Assembly: GCA_963920765.1 (NCBI GenBank)
Contig: OY987243.1
Location: 26,221,419-26,285,418 of the forward strand
Direction: 5' to 3'
Source of the DNA: Ulota crispa
Lineage: Eukaryota > Streptophyta > Bryopsida > Orthotrichales > Orthotrichaceae
DNA: 64,000 nt
The translations under genes and the position numbers were made by a program. Below the pieces are notes generated by a model. It was not told the origin of the DNA. It saw only the letters and a list, made by a program, of their open reading frames with translations, and ran no database searches. Below are positions 1 through 11,171 of this stretch, one piece after another (within the stretch, counting starts at the first letter, position 1; every line of letters begins with the position of its first letter).

Positions 1-417
1 AAATTGCACAAATACCCTTGGGTCATAGTTTTTAGGTGTTTGTTTTTTTATGCACGCTACTTCCTTCATGATCACTGTTAAATTAAGGAGTGCAATAGAT
101 TAGAAAAGAAGCAGCATGCGCACAAGGGAGAAAGAAATAACATGCTCAATAGAACAAACGACTAAAAATTATGGTTCAAGGGAATTTGTGCAATTTTTAC
201 AAAACTAGGGTATTTGTACAAATATGGCAAACTTCACTACAAGAAATTGTATCCTAATTGACATGTCCAAATTGACTAAATGTGTCCAAAATAACAAAAA
301 AACTGTCAAATTAGACAATTTTTGTAGATTTAGCCATGTTGATTTGGACATATTTTTGTTATTTTGGACAATTTCCCTTGTAGTGCTCTTCAAAGTATCC
401 CTAAAATTTTCTCTTGA
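1..417. mobile_element. Truncated copy of a GATGGATACCCC-ended MITE family, interrupted by a CACTA element
   Basis: Bases 1-234 match the right half of a dispersed family also seen at 3730-4222, 49721-50037 and 23805-23888. Shared stretches include the phrase TTTGTGCAAT, then a run ending CAAACTT. The match resumes after the insertion at 235-387 with CAAAGTATCCC and an AAATTTTC-like end. The left end lies outside the window. No coding capacity seen. Confidence 0.6.
235..387. mobile_element. Small non-autonomous CACTA-type element
   Basis: It starts CACTACAAGAAA and ends with the reverse complement CCCTTGTAGTG plus two bases. The arms are internally inverted (GTCCAAA...AATAACAAAAA against TTTTTGTTATTTTGGAC). 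It sits inside an older MITE, whose uninterrupted form elsewhere shows CTT as the target. CTT is present at 232-234 and 388-390. CACTA (En/Spm) elements use such ends and 3-bp duplications. Confidence 0.65.
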
Positions 418-469
418 AACATTGGCATAAACATATAAGATATTTATTGGTTTTCATTGTTGATATTAG

Positions 470-1152
470 GAACAAAAAAACACCATCATCATCAATCATC
501 TAGCAAGACACCATCATCAATAGATGTCAAAAGAAAAGAAACCCATCACAAGTTGCATGATCATGAACGTGATGATGAAGACAATGAGGCTCATGAAATA
601 AGCATAATTGAACAATACAAGGAAGAAGAGAATCATCCCAAGCATAATAGATCAACAAGTGTGAAACTTGACAAAGACCTTCATCAACATAATCCCAAAC
701 ATGCAGCTGAAAGCATAAACATTCGTGTTGCGTATTTGCATGCTTTTGGTGATTTTGTGCAAAGTATTGGAGTCATGATTGCAGGAGTGATTATTTGGAT
801 TAAGCCTGAGTTTTATATTGTGGATCCCATATGCACCATTGCTTTCTCAGTCATGGTTTTAGCCACAACTTATAACATGATTCGAGAAATTGTAAGCATA
901 CTAATGGAAAGCACTCCAAGGGAAATTGATGCAAGTGCCCTTGAAGCTGGTTTGTTGAAATTAGACGGCGTTGATGAAGTGCATGAACTTCATATTTGGG
1001 CCATTACTGTTGGTAGGTCATTACTTGCTTGTCATATTCAAGCTGGTTCCAACTCGGATACTAATGAAGTTCTTCATACTGTAACTGATTATGTTGAAAA
1101 GGTGTATAATATTAGTCATGTAACAATCCAAGTAGAACAAAAAGTGTCTTAG
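470..1152 (+). CDS. Metal tolerance protein (CDF zinc transporter), 3' terminal exon only
   Basis: This exon encodes the C-terminal half of a cation diffusion facilitator of the plant MTP1/ZAT type, which moves Zn2+ into the vacuole in exchange for H+. A splice acceptor (TATTAG) ends at 469 and opens the exon; reading continues to TAG at 1150-1152. The first residues are a His-rich stretch (KKHHHHQSSS), which fits the cytosolic His loop between TM4 and TM5. Next comes the TM5 signature LHAFGD, with the HxxxD metal-site pattern, then TM6 (DPICTIAFSVMVLATTY) and the cytosolic ferredoxin-like domain (VDEVHELHIWAI...). TM1-TM4 are not in the window: upstream is transposon sequence in the presumed intron. 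It may be an intact gene running in from the left, or a 5'-truncated copy. The exon itself is open. Confidence 0.8.
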
Positions 1153-1826
1153 TTTATTTTCTTCTTTTTGTGTATATGTTTATCTTGTTTTGATTTGATG
1201 TTTCCAATTAGAATTGTTGGCATTTTGATTTGTTATTAATTATGCCTAAAGTAATTGTTTTGAAATCTTTTAATCAACTTGTTTGGTTGCATCGGCAATT
1301 GAGCCATTATAAGGTTTACTATAGTTTTGGATATAAAATGTTGTAAAATATCAATCTTGCAACCATTCAATGAAATAAGTTTGTGCAATTGAAGTCCATT
1401 TTAATTTTTGTGTTTATATGATAGAACAAGCTAGTTCCAACTCGGTTACTAATGAAGTTTGTTCCAACTCAGTTACTAATGAAGTTCTCTATATTGAAAA
1501 GGTGTAAAATATTAGTCATGTAACAACCCAAGTAGAACAAAAAAAATCTTAACTTAGTTTATTTTTGTGTATATGTTTTTGTCTTGTTTTGGTTTGTTGT
1601 TTCCAATGAGAATTGCTTGCATTTTGATTTGTTATTCATTATGCCAAAAGCAATTGTTTTAGAATTCTTTTGATCCACTTGTTTGGTTGCATTTGGCAAT
1701 TGAGCCATTTCAAGGTCTACTATAGTTTTGGATATAATGTTGTAAAATATCAATCTTACAACCATTCAATGAGATGAGTTTGTGTAATTGGAGTCCATTT
1801 CATGTTTTATGTTTATAAAATAGAAC
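1039..1826 (+). repeat. Tandem duplication of the MTP gene 3' end (two units of about 390 bp)
   Basis: Unit 1 (1039-1426) holds the last 38 codons and 3' UTR of the MTP exon. Unit 2 (1427 to about 1826) repeats it at roughly 85-90 percent by eye, including the UTR wording (GGATATAA, TTGCAACCATTCAATGA). In unit 2 the coding part is broken: an internal repeat of GTTCCAACTC...TTACTAATGAAG and an early TAA make it non-coding. It may supply a second polyadenylation region. Confidence 0.85.
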
Positions 1827-3192
1827 AATGCAATACATTCTATAGAGATTACAATAAATGATCTTCTAGATTGTGTAATAAATATTGAAAATTTTTGTGA
1901 ATCTTTTTTTAAGACAAAATAAAAGAAGTATGATTTGAACCAATTCTCTTGGTACACAATGTTTGGCATTTGCAATGCATGCTGCAACATTCTAAAAGTA
2001 TCTTTTCTAATTTTTCAATAAACCTTGTTATAAAAATGATACAATAGATTAGTTGCCAAAAAGTACTTATTGATTTAGAAATTTCAACAAGACTCACTTT
2101 GTAGGATCATGTCATAGTTTCAAATTAAATAGCATTTGGTTGCATAAACAAAGTGAATTTTAAAAAATATTTAAACATGTATAAGTAAACTTGTTGTATA
2201 TTATAATAGCTATGTTTTTCTACTTGGCCCCAAATTAAACAAAATATAAATTAATTTGGAAGTTGAAATGAGAAGCCATGTTCTTGTGATTGCATTTTAA
2301 TATTGATTCTATTTCCATCTTTATTAAACTTTAATAATGTCAAGCTCTTTGAATTTTACAATGAATGATTAAAATGAGAAATTGCTTGGGAAATTTAAGT
2401 GTCTTGCTTAAACTATTGTATAAACTGTTTCACATAGTAATTGATGGAAAATCAAGTTTTTTAGTTGAATTTTAAATAAGCTTAATGTTATTTTTTTAAA
2501 TTAAGATTAATTTTATTATTTTGCTCCTTGAATAAACCAAATAAAATACACAAATTTTTGAAAGGATAAACGATTAGAAAATAAAAGAATGTAAACTAAT
2601 TTTCTTAGTTGTATTTAGAGTGTAAAAGTTATCTAAACTTGAACTTTTTACCATCACTTCAAGATCGAAATCCTCAAAACTAAAGAAACATAGTTTTCTA
2701 AAGCTTGAATGTGGATGTCAAGGTACTTTTCTACTTCAAAATCCCATTATAAGTAGAGGATAGTGTAGTGAGTGTGGTTTGTTTCTTGTGGACCCATGAA
2801 CATATATGGGATGGAAGTTAATAAATAAAACTGAAAAAAAAAAAAAAAAAAACCTTAAATGTGCTCATTGAATTTGTTTAAGCAATTAATCTAGCCTAGG
2901 AAATGAAATAATTTGTGGTTTCAAAGCACCTTGTACTGACAAATTTTCAGTGCACAACGTAATCTAAAATCATGTTAGTAGAAAAGAAGTAAAAACTTGT
3001 TTACACTCAATATTAACTAATCACAACACAACAAATATAAACTTTAAAAGTTAGAGAGTGACTACCAAGATAATTCAAGTGTATATGGAAAAATACTTGA
3101 GTACAATATGAGGTTCATGTAAAAGAAAACTGACACAAATAGTTATAACTAAAAAGTGTGTAAATGCCCAAGATCAACCAAGCTTATGGTTG
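1827..3192. other. AT-rich intergenic stretch without recognisable gene
   Basis: No coding region, RNA gene or clear repeat end was found. There is an 18-base A run near 2834-2852. Short open frames here have no recognisable domain. Confidence 0.5.
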
Positions 3193-3505
3193 AGGTAGGA
3201 GCACCCATAAACATCAAACTAAGGGTTTGAACATGATGCATATTAATAAACAACTAGCAAATTATAGCATCATGTTAGGAACAGAAAAAGAATGAGTTTG
3301 CACTTTCAAATGTATTATTTGGATGCCGTGAGAATAAGTTGTGAATTTTTAAAGAGCAAACTACCATTGCACCCATAACCAACACTAAGGTTTAATGTTC
3401 ACATGTTGTACATCCTTGTAACTACATCTATTCATTTCCACAGATTTTCCAAGATTTCAGAGGTGACAATTATGGGGACATTGACGGTTATGGGTGTTCC
3501 TACCT
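3193..3505. mobile_element. Pogo-type MITE with AGGTAGGAGCACCCATAA ends
   Basis: The left end AGGTAGGAGCACCCATAA matches the reverse complement of the right end (TTATGGGTGTTCCTACCT), with one mismatch. It is flanked by TG on the left (decayed TA) and TA at 3506-3507. The same terminal sequence caps the decayed pogo transposase element at 37270-41444, so this is probably its non-autonomous relative. 313 bp, no ORF. Confidence 0.7.
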
Positions 3506-3729
3506 TAAGAACCAGAACAAAAATTTAGTATGCAGAGGTCTTGTATGAGATCATTACAATGTTTTTGGAAAGTGTGTAATAATTTTGCAACAACTTAGAA
3601 TTCAATTTCTATATCACAATGTTTGGTGTAATTTAGAGAATCATGATTTTTTAAATCCAAGGGCATCTCATTGCCTTCATCAATTTGGAAGAAACTTTGT
3701 ACTAAGGCTTCAAAAGTTATATTTTACGA

Positions 3730-4222
3730 TAAAATTTGATGGATACCCCTAAAGTTTGCTATATGTCTCCATATGTCCTTGGTTTTTAGAAATTGCACAA
3801 ATATCCTTGGACCTTAGTTTATGAGAGCTTGTTCTATTTTGCATGCCACTCCCTTCTCCCTTTGTATGCATGTTGCTTCTTTCTTGTCTTGTTACATTCC
3901 ATGCTTCAACACTGGTCATGACACATTCCACACAAGCATAGTAGACCCTTGTGCTTGTTCATATGGAAGTTGCTTTACAAGTTAGTCAATGCTTGTTTGT
4001 GATGCAAGAGCTCCATCACCCATGTTATGAGGGTGGCATTTGCAGCATGAAGTGCAATAGAACAAGAAAGAAGCAACATGTGCACATAGGGAGAAGGAAG
4101 TGATGTGCACAACAAAACAAGCACCCAAAATTATGATGTTAAGGTATTTGTGCAATTTGTGAAAAACTAAAGATATATACACAAATATTACATACGTTAG
4201 GGGTATCCATCAAAATCTCCCT
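3730..4222. mobile_element. MITE, GATGGATACCCC family, near-complete foldback copy
   Basis: Its left end reads AAATTTGATGGATACCCC and its right end GGGGTATCCATCAAAATCTC. The subterminal parts are also inverted: ATTGCACAAATATCC against GGTATTTGTGCAAT, and a central CATGTTGCTTCTTTCTTG against its complement near 4060-4085. It belongs with the copies at 1-417, 23805-23888 and 49721-50037. No coding capacity. Confidence 0.7.
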
Positions 4223-5549
4223 GAAAAGTAATGTTTTGAAAAGTAATATTTTAATAAATGGTCGAACCATACAACTATGAAGCACTTTTACAAGTGTAAA
4301 GGATTATATAACACAATCCTTAGTTTTTAGTTTCAACTCTCAACATCTTTCAACAAATTTTTAATAAATAAATATTCTTAAAGACATAATATGCATTTGT
4401 TAGAGTTCAAGTACAAACTACAAAGAAATTAAAGCTGATTACCCAAATGTTTCACACACTGTTTGCATAAAAATGCTTGTCCTTGTATCTAAGGCTCCTG
4501 TTTGCACAGGGTTCTCCAAACCCATCTAAATCCGAGCAAGAATATTAAAAACATTGGTTTAAATGACAATTTAAACGAAAGTGACAACATGTATCAATTC
4601 AAAAAGTTCACCAAACAAACTTCACCAACATGAAAACAAAGTTCACCAACATGAAAGAAAAAGTAACAAGAAAAAATTATCATTTGCTTTTATTGATTTA
4701 TCAACATCAAGAAATTTTTAAGTATTAATTGCAATTTGACCACGTCTATACATATATGCATATGTTCATATGTGTTTATAAATATGTATCATGCTTATCA
4801 TTAAATTGATATGAATGTTAGAGAAAGTGTTTTCAACCTATTGTAAGCTCCTTTTTGCACCTTTGATGATTTGACTATCTATATAATAAAGAGTGGGTTT
4901 TTTGTATGTTTAATGATATAACTCTTTATTAACATCATAAGTTTTATTAGAGAGGGAGAAGGGAGAGGGAAAAGCACCCAAAGGATGGGTAAAAAGTCAT
5001 TAGCAAATTTTCCTAATTTTTTTTTTATGTGTTTGAAATTCTCTATTATAAAGTATTGGGTGTCAAGCGTTGGTGTTTGTCAATCACCTTAATCTTGAAA
5101 CTCAAGGGAGGAGGGAGAAGAAAAGGTAGGGAAAAAAGGGTGAAAAGTCACTGGAAAAAGTCATAGGTAATTAAAAGAGAAACAACGCAAACCACGTGTA
5201 AGGCATACTTGTGTATTTTAAAACTTGACTTGTGTAGAATATTTTGCTGAAAACAACTTAAAATGCTTCAAACCAATACCATATTTAAGAAAACAGCATG
5301 GCTGTGACATTACAATGTACTCATGGCACTCTTGAAATTGTGTTATTTGTCAAGGATACAATAAGGTAATCTACAAAATAATTAGGTATAGTCATGTAAT
5401 TCCTTGATTCAAAGCATTTGGTCAAGTGCACTTTGTATTGGGTTCTTTTTGCACACATAGTTATCATCCTTGGGAAATATTTGAAAAAACTGACATTGCA
5501 TTTATTTTGTTCTCTAATGCCATGCTTTGCATTTTGTGGTCCACGCAAG
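4223..5549. other. Intergenic stretch with a short dispersed repeat
   Basis: No gene is recognisable. Bases 5040-5160 (TATAAAGTATTGGGTGT, then a purine-rich GGGAGAAGAAAAGG stretch and GGTGAAAAGT) resemble 10104-10200. The TCTCTATTATAAAG opening is loosely reminiscent of Helitron 5' ends, but no CTRR end with a hairpin was located, so the class stays open. A small direct repeat of GTTCACCAACATGAAA lies near 4610-4655. Confidence 0.4.
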
Positions 5550-5617
5550 AGCACATTCAAATGGTGTTTCTTTCCTTTTCATTGTGTACAAAACCTTGTG
5601 CATGATGATAAGCCCAA
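5550..5617 (+). CDS. Candidate upstream exon of the cyclophilin gene
   Basis: This 68-base open stretch lies between a possible acceptor (CGCAAG) and a GT donor. It ends VHDDKPK, and its last two bases (AA) join the first base of the next exon to make Lys, giving DDKPKTCRNF. That fits the cyclophilin pattern D..PKT.xNF. The remainder of the exon matches poorly and no start codon exon was found, so the call is tentative. Confidence 0.35.
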
Positions 5618-5799
5618 GTGCAAAAATATCAAATATGGTGTAATATTACTATATAGTTCATGACACTTACAACCAACAACTCTTGAATCTAAGAAACCTA
5701 TGTTTTGTCAAAAAAAAGCTATCAAAAATCCAAGATCACTAGGATGAAGCTTGGGTTATGTTTTTCTTGTTGGTGGAACTTCTTTGAGCTAATGGGCAT

Positions 5800-5822
5800 A
5801 TATATATATATATATATATATA
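5800..5822. repeat. (TA)n microsatellite
   Basis: About eleven TA units, inside the presumed first intron region of the cyclophilin gene. Confidence 0.8.
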
Positions 5823-5964
5823 ATGCTTTAGTTTTTCTTGTTGCCACAATAATTATTGGTTATAATCGTCATGCACTGTCAAACAATTAAGTGAAGTATA
5901 CGTTTATTGGAACTTAGATGTTAATAAAAATGACCGATTTTGATTATGCTCAAAAAACACACAG

Positions 5965-8900
5965 GACTTGTAGGAATTTTTTGGAACTATGTAAAGCAGG
6001 CTATTATGATGGTACCACTTTCCACGTAAGACGGTTTCCTCTAATATTACTAGTTTTTATTAGGAGGCTCTTTTTGGGTTTTTTGTGTTTGTGAAATTTT
6101 AATAAGTGTTGGGATTTGATTACTTCTTTGTAAATTTTAAATTTTTAACCATAATTAATCAATGAAACCTAAACTTGATCTATGTTGTGAGCAGAAAATA
6201 ATTCCACACTTCATGTGTCAAGGTGGTGATCCATCAGGTAATTGCAATAAAATATTAATTTATTGTAAGATTAAGCTACAATTATGTCATGTTTATCTAA
6301 ATTTGGACAATTCATAACGTTTTTGGATTACGTTTGCAATCTTGTGATGTTAACAAACAGAAACATCTCATTGTTTTGCATAAGATCTATGCAGAACTTT
6401 GAGATACCTTGCATATATCTCTCAAGTTTTTCTTTTGTTTTTGGACTTTGGAATGTTTGTGTTTAGTTAAGTATGGCATAATTGCATAATTTGAATTGAA
6501 TTCTTTCCCATATAAATAATTAGAATGATACATTCTTTACCTAAGCCATCTTTTAAATGTAATGTATACAAACTCATGCACAATGCATTCCATTTAAATT
6601 ATATAAGAGCCAAAAGATACGTTTCGAGCGTTACATTTCTTCATTCAAAATTTACAACTGATTTTTTTGTATAGAGAGAGGCTTGCAAATAAAACAGTCT
6701 ATTTCAAAAATATATAAAATCTTGATCGAATATCAATAAAGATTGTTGTTTTTTTAACTTGAAGCAAAAATGCATCCACAAATTTAGAAATATATTGTGT
6801 ATGTTAAAACGTCACACGGTATATGTAAATGTCACAAGTCAATAAAGAAAACTAAGTCACAATTTGTGACAAATACAAAGTTAACCCTTTAACAACCGTA
6901 GTTGATTTTGGGGTGGGCAATCCTTTGTATTTTCATTTGGGGACATTTTAGGGTTATTGAATACATATGTCTATCACAAATTTGACCGTACAGATGGAAG
7001 TATCTTGCAACATTTAGTGTTATGCATCATGAATTATGTTCACTCTTTAGTTGTTATGGCCATTTTTTTGCATTTATTGGTGTATTTTTAGCCGGTAGTC
7101 TTTTAGTTTTTTCAATCATCTAGCCACACACCACCTCAGATTGGCATGGTTATTGTCCTAAACTCTTCACTTTCCAATTCCCTAAACCCGTCCCTTTTGC
7201 CACGTCATCAAATTCCTTGACATGCTCTCTTTACAAACTAAAAAGAGTCAAAATTGACTAAGAACTATCCTTAATGGGTTAATGCAAAAACATATGAATA
7301 TTAAGAAATCCATTTACTCAAACTATGAATATCTTTGAATGACAATCAAACTACTATCTCTATGGTTGAATTTGACTAATCTTACAAAAGTGTCACATCC
7401 ATGCACTAGAAGAAAAACGTGATGTTCACAATGATTGCAAATGTCCTAAACAACTGTACAATGACTCAATTACAATTATTTAGGACATTTGCAGTCGTTG
7501 TGAACCAATTCTTTAGGACACGTTTTTCTTCTAATGACGTATGACATTTTCACAAATACAATGTTTGCTAATTTAGTGATTGGTAAGTGGAAACCAAAGT
7601 ATCTATCATTGGCTACACAAGAATTATGTTTTTTTGTAATATCATCCTTTGTATGTCATAAAGACTATGTTTTAGGTACAACAAAAGTTTCATGTAGGCA
7701 CTGGAAGAGGAGGTGAATCCATTTATGGCCTAAAGTTTGCCGATGAAATGAGTGCAAAACATAGCCATGATAAAAAAGGAATTGTTTCTATGGCAAACTT
7801 TGGTAGAAATACAAACACCTCACAATTCTTTATATTATTTGAACCAGTGAGTTTTTTCACATTTTCACTCAAAAGTCCATCCTTTTACTTTGGATCAAGA
7901 ATTAAAACATATATTTAAAAATACAAAATCGAAATTGCTTAAAATTTTCATGTCCAGTATTTTTTTCCTTATAAGATTTGTTTTGTCTAGTTCTAACTTG
8001 ATCTCGTAAATGTATTAATGTATGTACATATTTACATTTTTATAGAGCCCACACTTAGATGGCAAGCACACTATATTTGGGCAAGTCAAAGAGCATTGTT
8101 TTCCAATACTTGATGCAATGGAACAAGTCAAAATTAAGGATTCAAGACCTATTGTTCCAATAAAACTGTAAGAAAGTCTTAGTTAAATTTTTGTCAATAT
8201 ATAATTATTGTATAATAGAATTTTTAAGCGTTTAGAGTTTAACAAAATTATCATTCTCTTTCCTTTAAAGACACGAAATCAGTTTAAAATGAAAATCGTA
8301 GATACAGACATAAAAGGCATTACGTGTAACCTCGATGAAAACAAAACAAAATGAAAATGAAAAATTGCTTTTAAATTATCGTTAAATTTTTAATAAAATA
8401 TTTAAAATAATTCCTGATTCAAAATCAAATTTTATGAACTGCTCAAAATGATTTTTTCATTTCAATCATATATTAACCCCTAAAAGCCCAAGGGGTAAGG
8501 GCAAAACATAGATGTATTATAAAATAATATTTATGTAACTTTGATGAAGTTTGCTTCAAAAGAGAAAACAAGAATCATGATGTTTAATAATTATCCATGT
8601 AGTTCAACATTCAAAAAAAGTTTTGGATTTTTATTTAATGAATGTAGAAGAATTTACCTTTTAATATTCACCAAAATTACAAATTTATGCATAGATTTTA
8701 AAATTTGGTCTGATTGGTTAAAAATAGAAATTCTATTGTAAATTTTAAAAACATAATTTTTTCAAAGGAGAGAACATCATTAGTTTCCTGAAATAGTAAA
8801 TTTTACAACACTAGCAAATATTGAAGTGTTTTTCTTTGAAAAATTCTTCTTGATGAAGTTTAAATTGGATTGACATGATTCAAGGTGGGTTGGAAAGTAG

Positions 8901-9855
8901 ACTTGATTTTCTTTAACAAAAAATATATACAGAAAAAGTGTTTTTTCATCTTGGGTAGCCCGCGAAAAATGGGCAGCAACCAAAAAATGGTCATTTGAGC
9001 GCTTAGGGGCTAAAAGGAGTTATACAATGAATTCTTTCTAGCAAAACAAATACAAGTAACCAAAATGACATAAAAGAGCCTTTTATATCATTATTCAAAG
9101 TTTCAAGAAGATTTTAGATAGCATTATAGTTCTTCAATATGCTTACATTAACAAAGTTTTTAAGAATGAGTGACATACCATTGGATTTATATGAAATTTT
9201 GTGTGTATATGCGTGTGCGTGAATATATATGTATATATAATCATGTGGTTTTGATCGTACAAATAAACCAAGGCTAGAGACGTTGATTATAGATGTTGAT
9301 TCAAAGTTTAATAAAAACTAAAATAAAGTTGAGCATTTATTGGTAATAGAATAAACACATAGGACCAAAGTGTTTGATTATAACAATCATAGGATTACAT
9401 TGATAAATGATGTAGTTAACTTGTTTTGAACTATTCATGTTATTGTAAACTTTTTATTTATGAACATTTTAGACTTCTAAATATTTTTCATGTATTTTTT
9501 CCAAAGTTTTGGATGATGTTTTGCAAATAAGTATCTCCCAACATAATTTGTGTGGGTTATTGATTATAGGCTTTTGAATAATCCATATATAGTTGATTGT
9601 GACATATGAGATTCTATTCAAATTAAATGGGTTATCATATTTATAAAGATACATCCATCTTTTTATAATTATAAACATTGTCTTGAGAGTGTGCGAATCA
9701 TTATGGATAAAACTGATCAATTGGTTTCCTACAGGTTTGTAGCAGAGGTACTAGAAGATCCTTGGGAAGGTCAAAAACTGCCTATTGGAGCAAAAATCCC
9801 TACAAAACCATTAATTGATGGTCACTTTCGTGTTTCACGATGTGCTGTAATGTAG
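5965..9855 (+). CDS. Single-domain cyclophilin (peptidyl-prolyl cis-trans isomerase), 5' end unresolved
   Basis: Five phase-consistent exons are seen: 5965-6025, 6195-6237, 7698-7846, 8046-8167, 9735-9855 (TAG). Together they encode [79 protein letters not shown] and a basic tail with DPWEGQ. This is the cyclophilin barrel from the PKT.xNF helix to the C-terminus; the first beta strands are missing or lie near 5550-5617. Cyclophilins isomerise Xaa-Pro bonds; the family member is not identifiable. Two core positions differ: the catalytic Arg (Arg55 of human CypA, FHR) is Lys here, and the cyclosporin-contacting Trp (Trp121) is His. The gene may therefore be weakly active or decaying, although all exons are open. 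Introns 2 and 4 carry transposons (6895-7278, 7404-7536, 8477-9009). Confidence 0.75.
6895..7278 (+). mobile_element. TTAA-flanked element, class D (384 bp), in cyclophilin intron
   Basis: It is flanked by TTAA at 6891-6894 and 7279-7282. Ends begin CCC: CCCTTTAACAACCG on the left and CCTTAATGGG on the right. An inverted copy lies at 54899-55303 with matching interior (GTGGGCAATCCTTTGTATTT, GGCATGGTTATTGTCC). It has no coding capacity. Confidence 0.7.
7404..7536. mobile_element. Small CACTA-like MITE in cyclophilin intron
   Basis: Inverted ends CACTAGAAGAAAAACGTG and CACGTTTTTCTTCTAATG enclose 133 bp that folds back on itself (GCAAATGTCCTAAA against TTTAGGACATTTGC). The flanking triplets ATG and ACG differ by one base. 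A diverged relative lies at 52515-52670. Confidence 0.6.
8477..9009. mobile_element. Degenerate TTAA-flanked element in cyclophilin intron
   Basis: The left side is TTAA (8473-8476) then CCCCTAAAAGCCCAAG. The right side is GAGCGCTTAGGGG followed by CTAA, a one-base decay of TTAA. The ends match the other TTAA-flanked elements; the interior was not matched to any class. The right boundary is the weaker one. Confidence 0.45.
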
Positions 9856-11167
9856 GTAGTTACAATTTAATTGGGTTCATTCAAAAAAAATCATTGATTT
9901 ATTTAATTTCTTTGAAACAAAACATTGAACAAAATATTCTTTTAAACACATTAACATTAATTTGGAAAAGTCCAATTGTTGGATTTTGAGGTTTTACATC
10001 CTCAAAAGAATGTTTCTTGAATACCCCTTCAAGAATGTTAAATCTCAAAATCTTAAAATCATGTTTTCTCCCAAACTATTGAATATTATTGTTTTTGTTT
10101 TTCAATAATATAAAGTATTGGGTGTTTATTTGTCATTGGAAATTCGAGAAAAGAGGGGGAAGGAGAGAAAAAGGGAGGGTGAAAAGTAGTGGCGCAAAGA
10201 GCTAGTGAGGCCACAAGTCTTTCATAAATTAAGAAAAGTAATAAATAAATAAATATTCAACAAGTTAGCATAACAAAGGAAGGTTTATGATACTAATTGA
10301 AGTGTTTTGAGTTATTGTTTTTCATGTTACTACATAAGATACCTATTTTGCAAGACATTTGCACGTAACTTTGTTCAATAAGTGATAGTAGGCTCTTTTT
10401 AATAAAAAACCAAAGAAATAAAAACATCTTTTTAGTCCAATGGCCAAAAATCAACAAATAGATGAATTGGATAAAGCAAAGATCCAAAGTCTTGTTACTA
10501 CTTTGGTAGGATAGAAGGATCATATTTTTCTATACCAGTTGTTTTTATTAAAATGTAAGGTAAGGGCCTCACACAAGAGCACTTCTACAAGGATTGATAT
10601 TGCAATATTAAAATTGGTCAACACTTCTAACATACTTGTAATCACCATTTAAGATACTATTGTTTTTTACACTTCAAAGCATGCACAAAGCCATGTGTTC
10701 TATTGCAAGCACAACTACATGTCTTGTTTTCCAGACTTGACTTGTAGCCGCTTGCATGACAAAAGACGTAGTTCTTTGCATGCTTTGTTGTAAGGTAGAC
10801 ATACCCATTCCTAAGCGGCATTCAAATCCGTATCCTATTTCAAGGTATTCACCATCCACTCTTGAACCCAAAGTGGAGCAGTGAACATTGCTTGCACAAG
10901 AAAATTTTGTCATATGTCAATTGTTCAGTTGCTTTGAGAGGGTTGGGATTGGGATTGTTAAGTTCCATTATAGGTACACATCTAAGAAATCTCAAGGTTA
11001 ATCTAGAGTTGCTTTTAGGAACCTTATGAGCTACAACTTTGCCCTTTAATATAAAATATTCTACAATACCTTTTTCCACAAGAATGACATTCTATGATAG
11101 CTTGTTGAAAGGCCAATCATATAAATTTTTCCTTGAACTTTCTAAGACCTTGAGGTACCCCAAACCT
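9856..11167. other. Intergenic stretch between cyclophilin and LCB1 regions
   Basis: No gene is recognisable. Bases 10104-10200 repeat the purine-rich segment of 5040-5160. At 10791 a TA is followed by AGGTAGACATACCCATTCC, the left end of the pogo-type MITE seen at 56270-56412, but no matching right end was found. Confidence 0.4.
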
Positions 11168-11171
11168 TTAA

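Noticed and set aside
475..500. Four His codons near the start of the exon, like a vector affinity tag
   Set aside because: Lies just after a splice acceptor and fits the His-rich loop of plant MTP transporters.
4860..5160. Helitron 5' end (TCTCTATTATAAAG)
   Set aside because: No CTRR terminus with hairpin and no AT insertion context found; kept only as a dispersed repeat.
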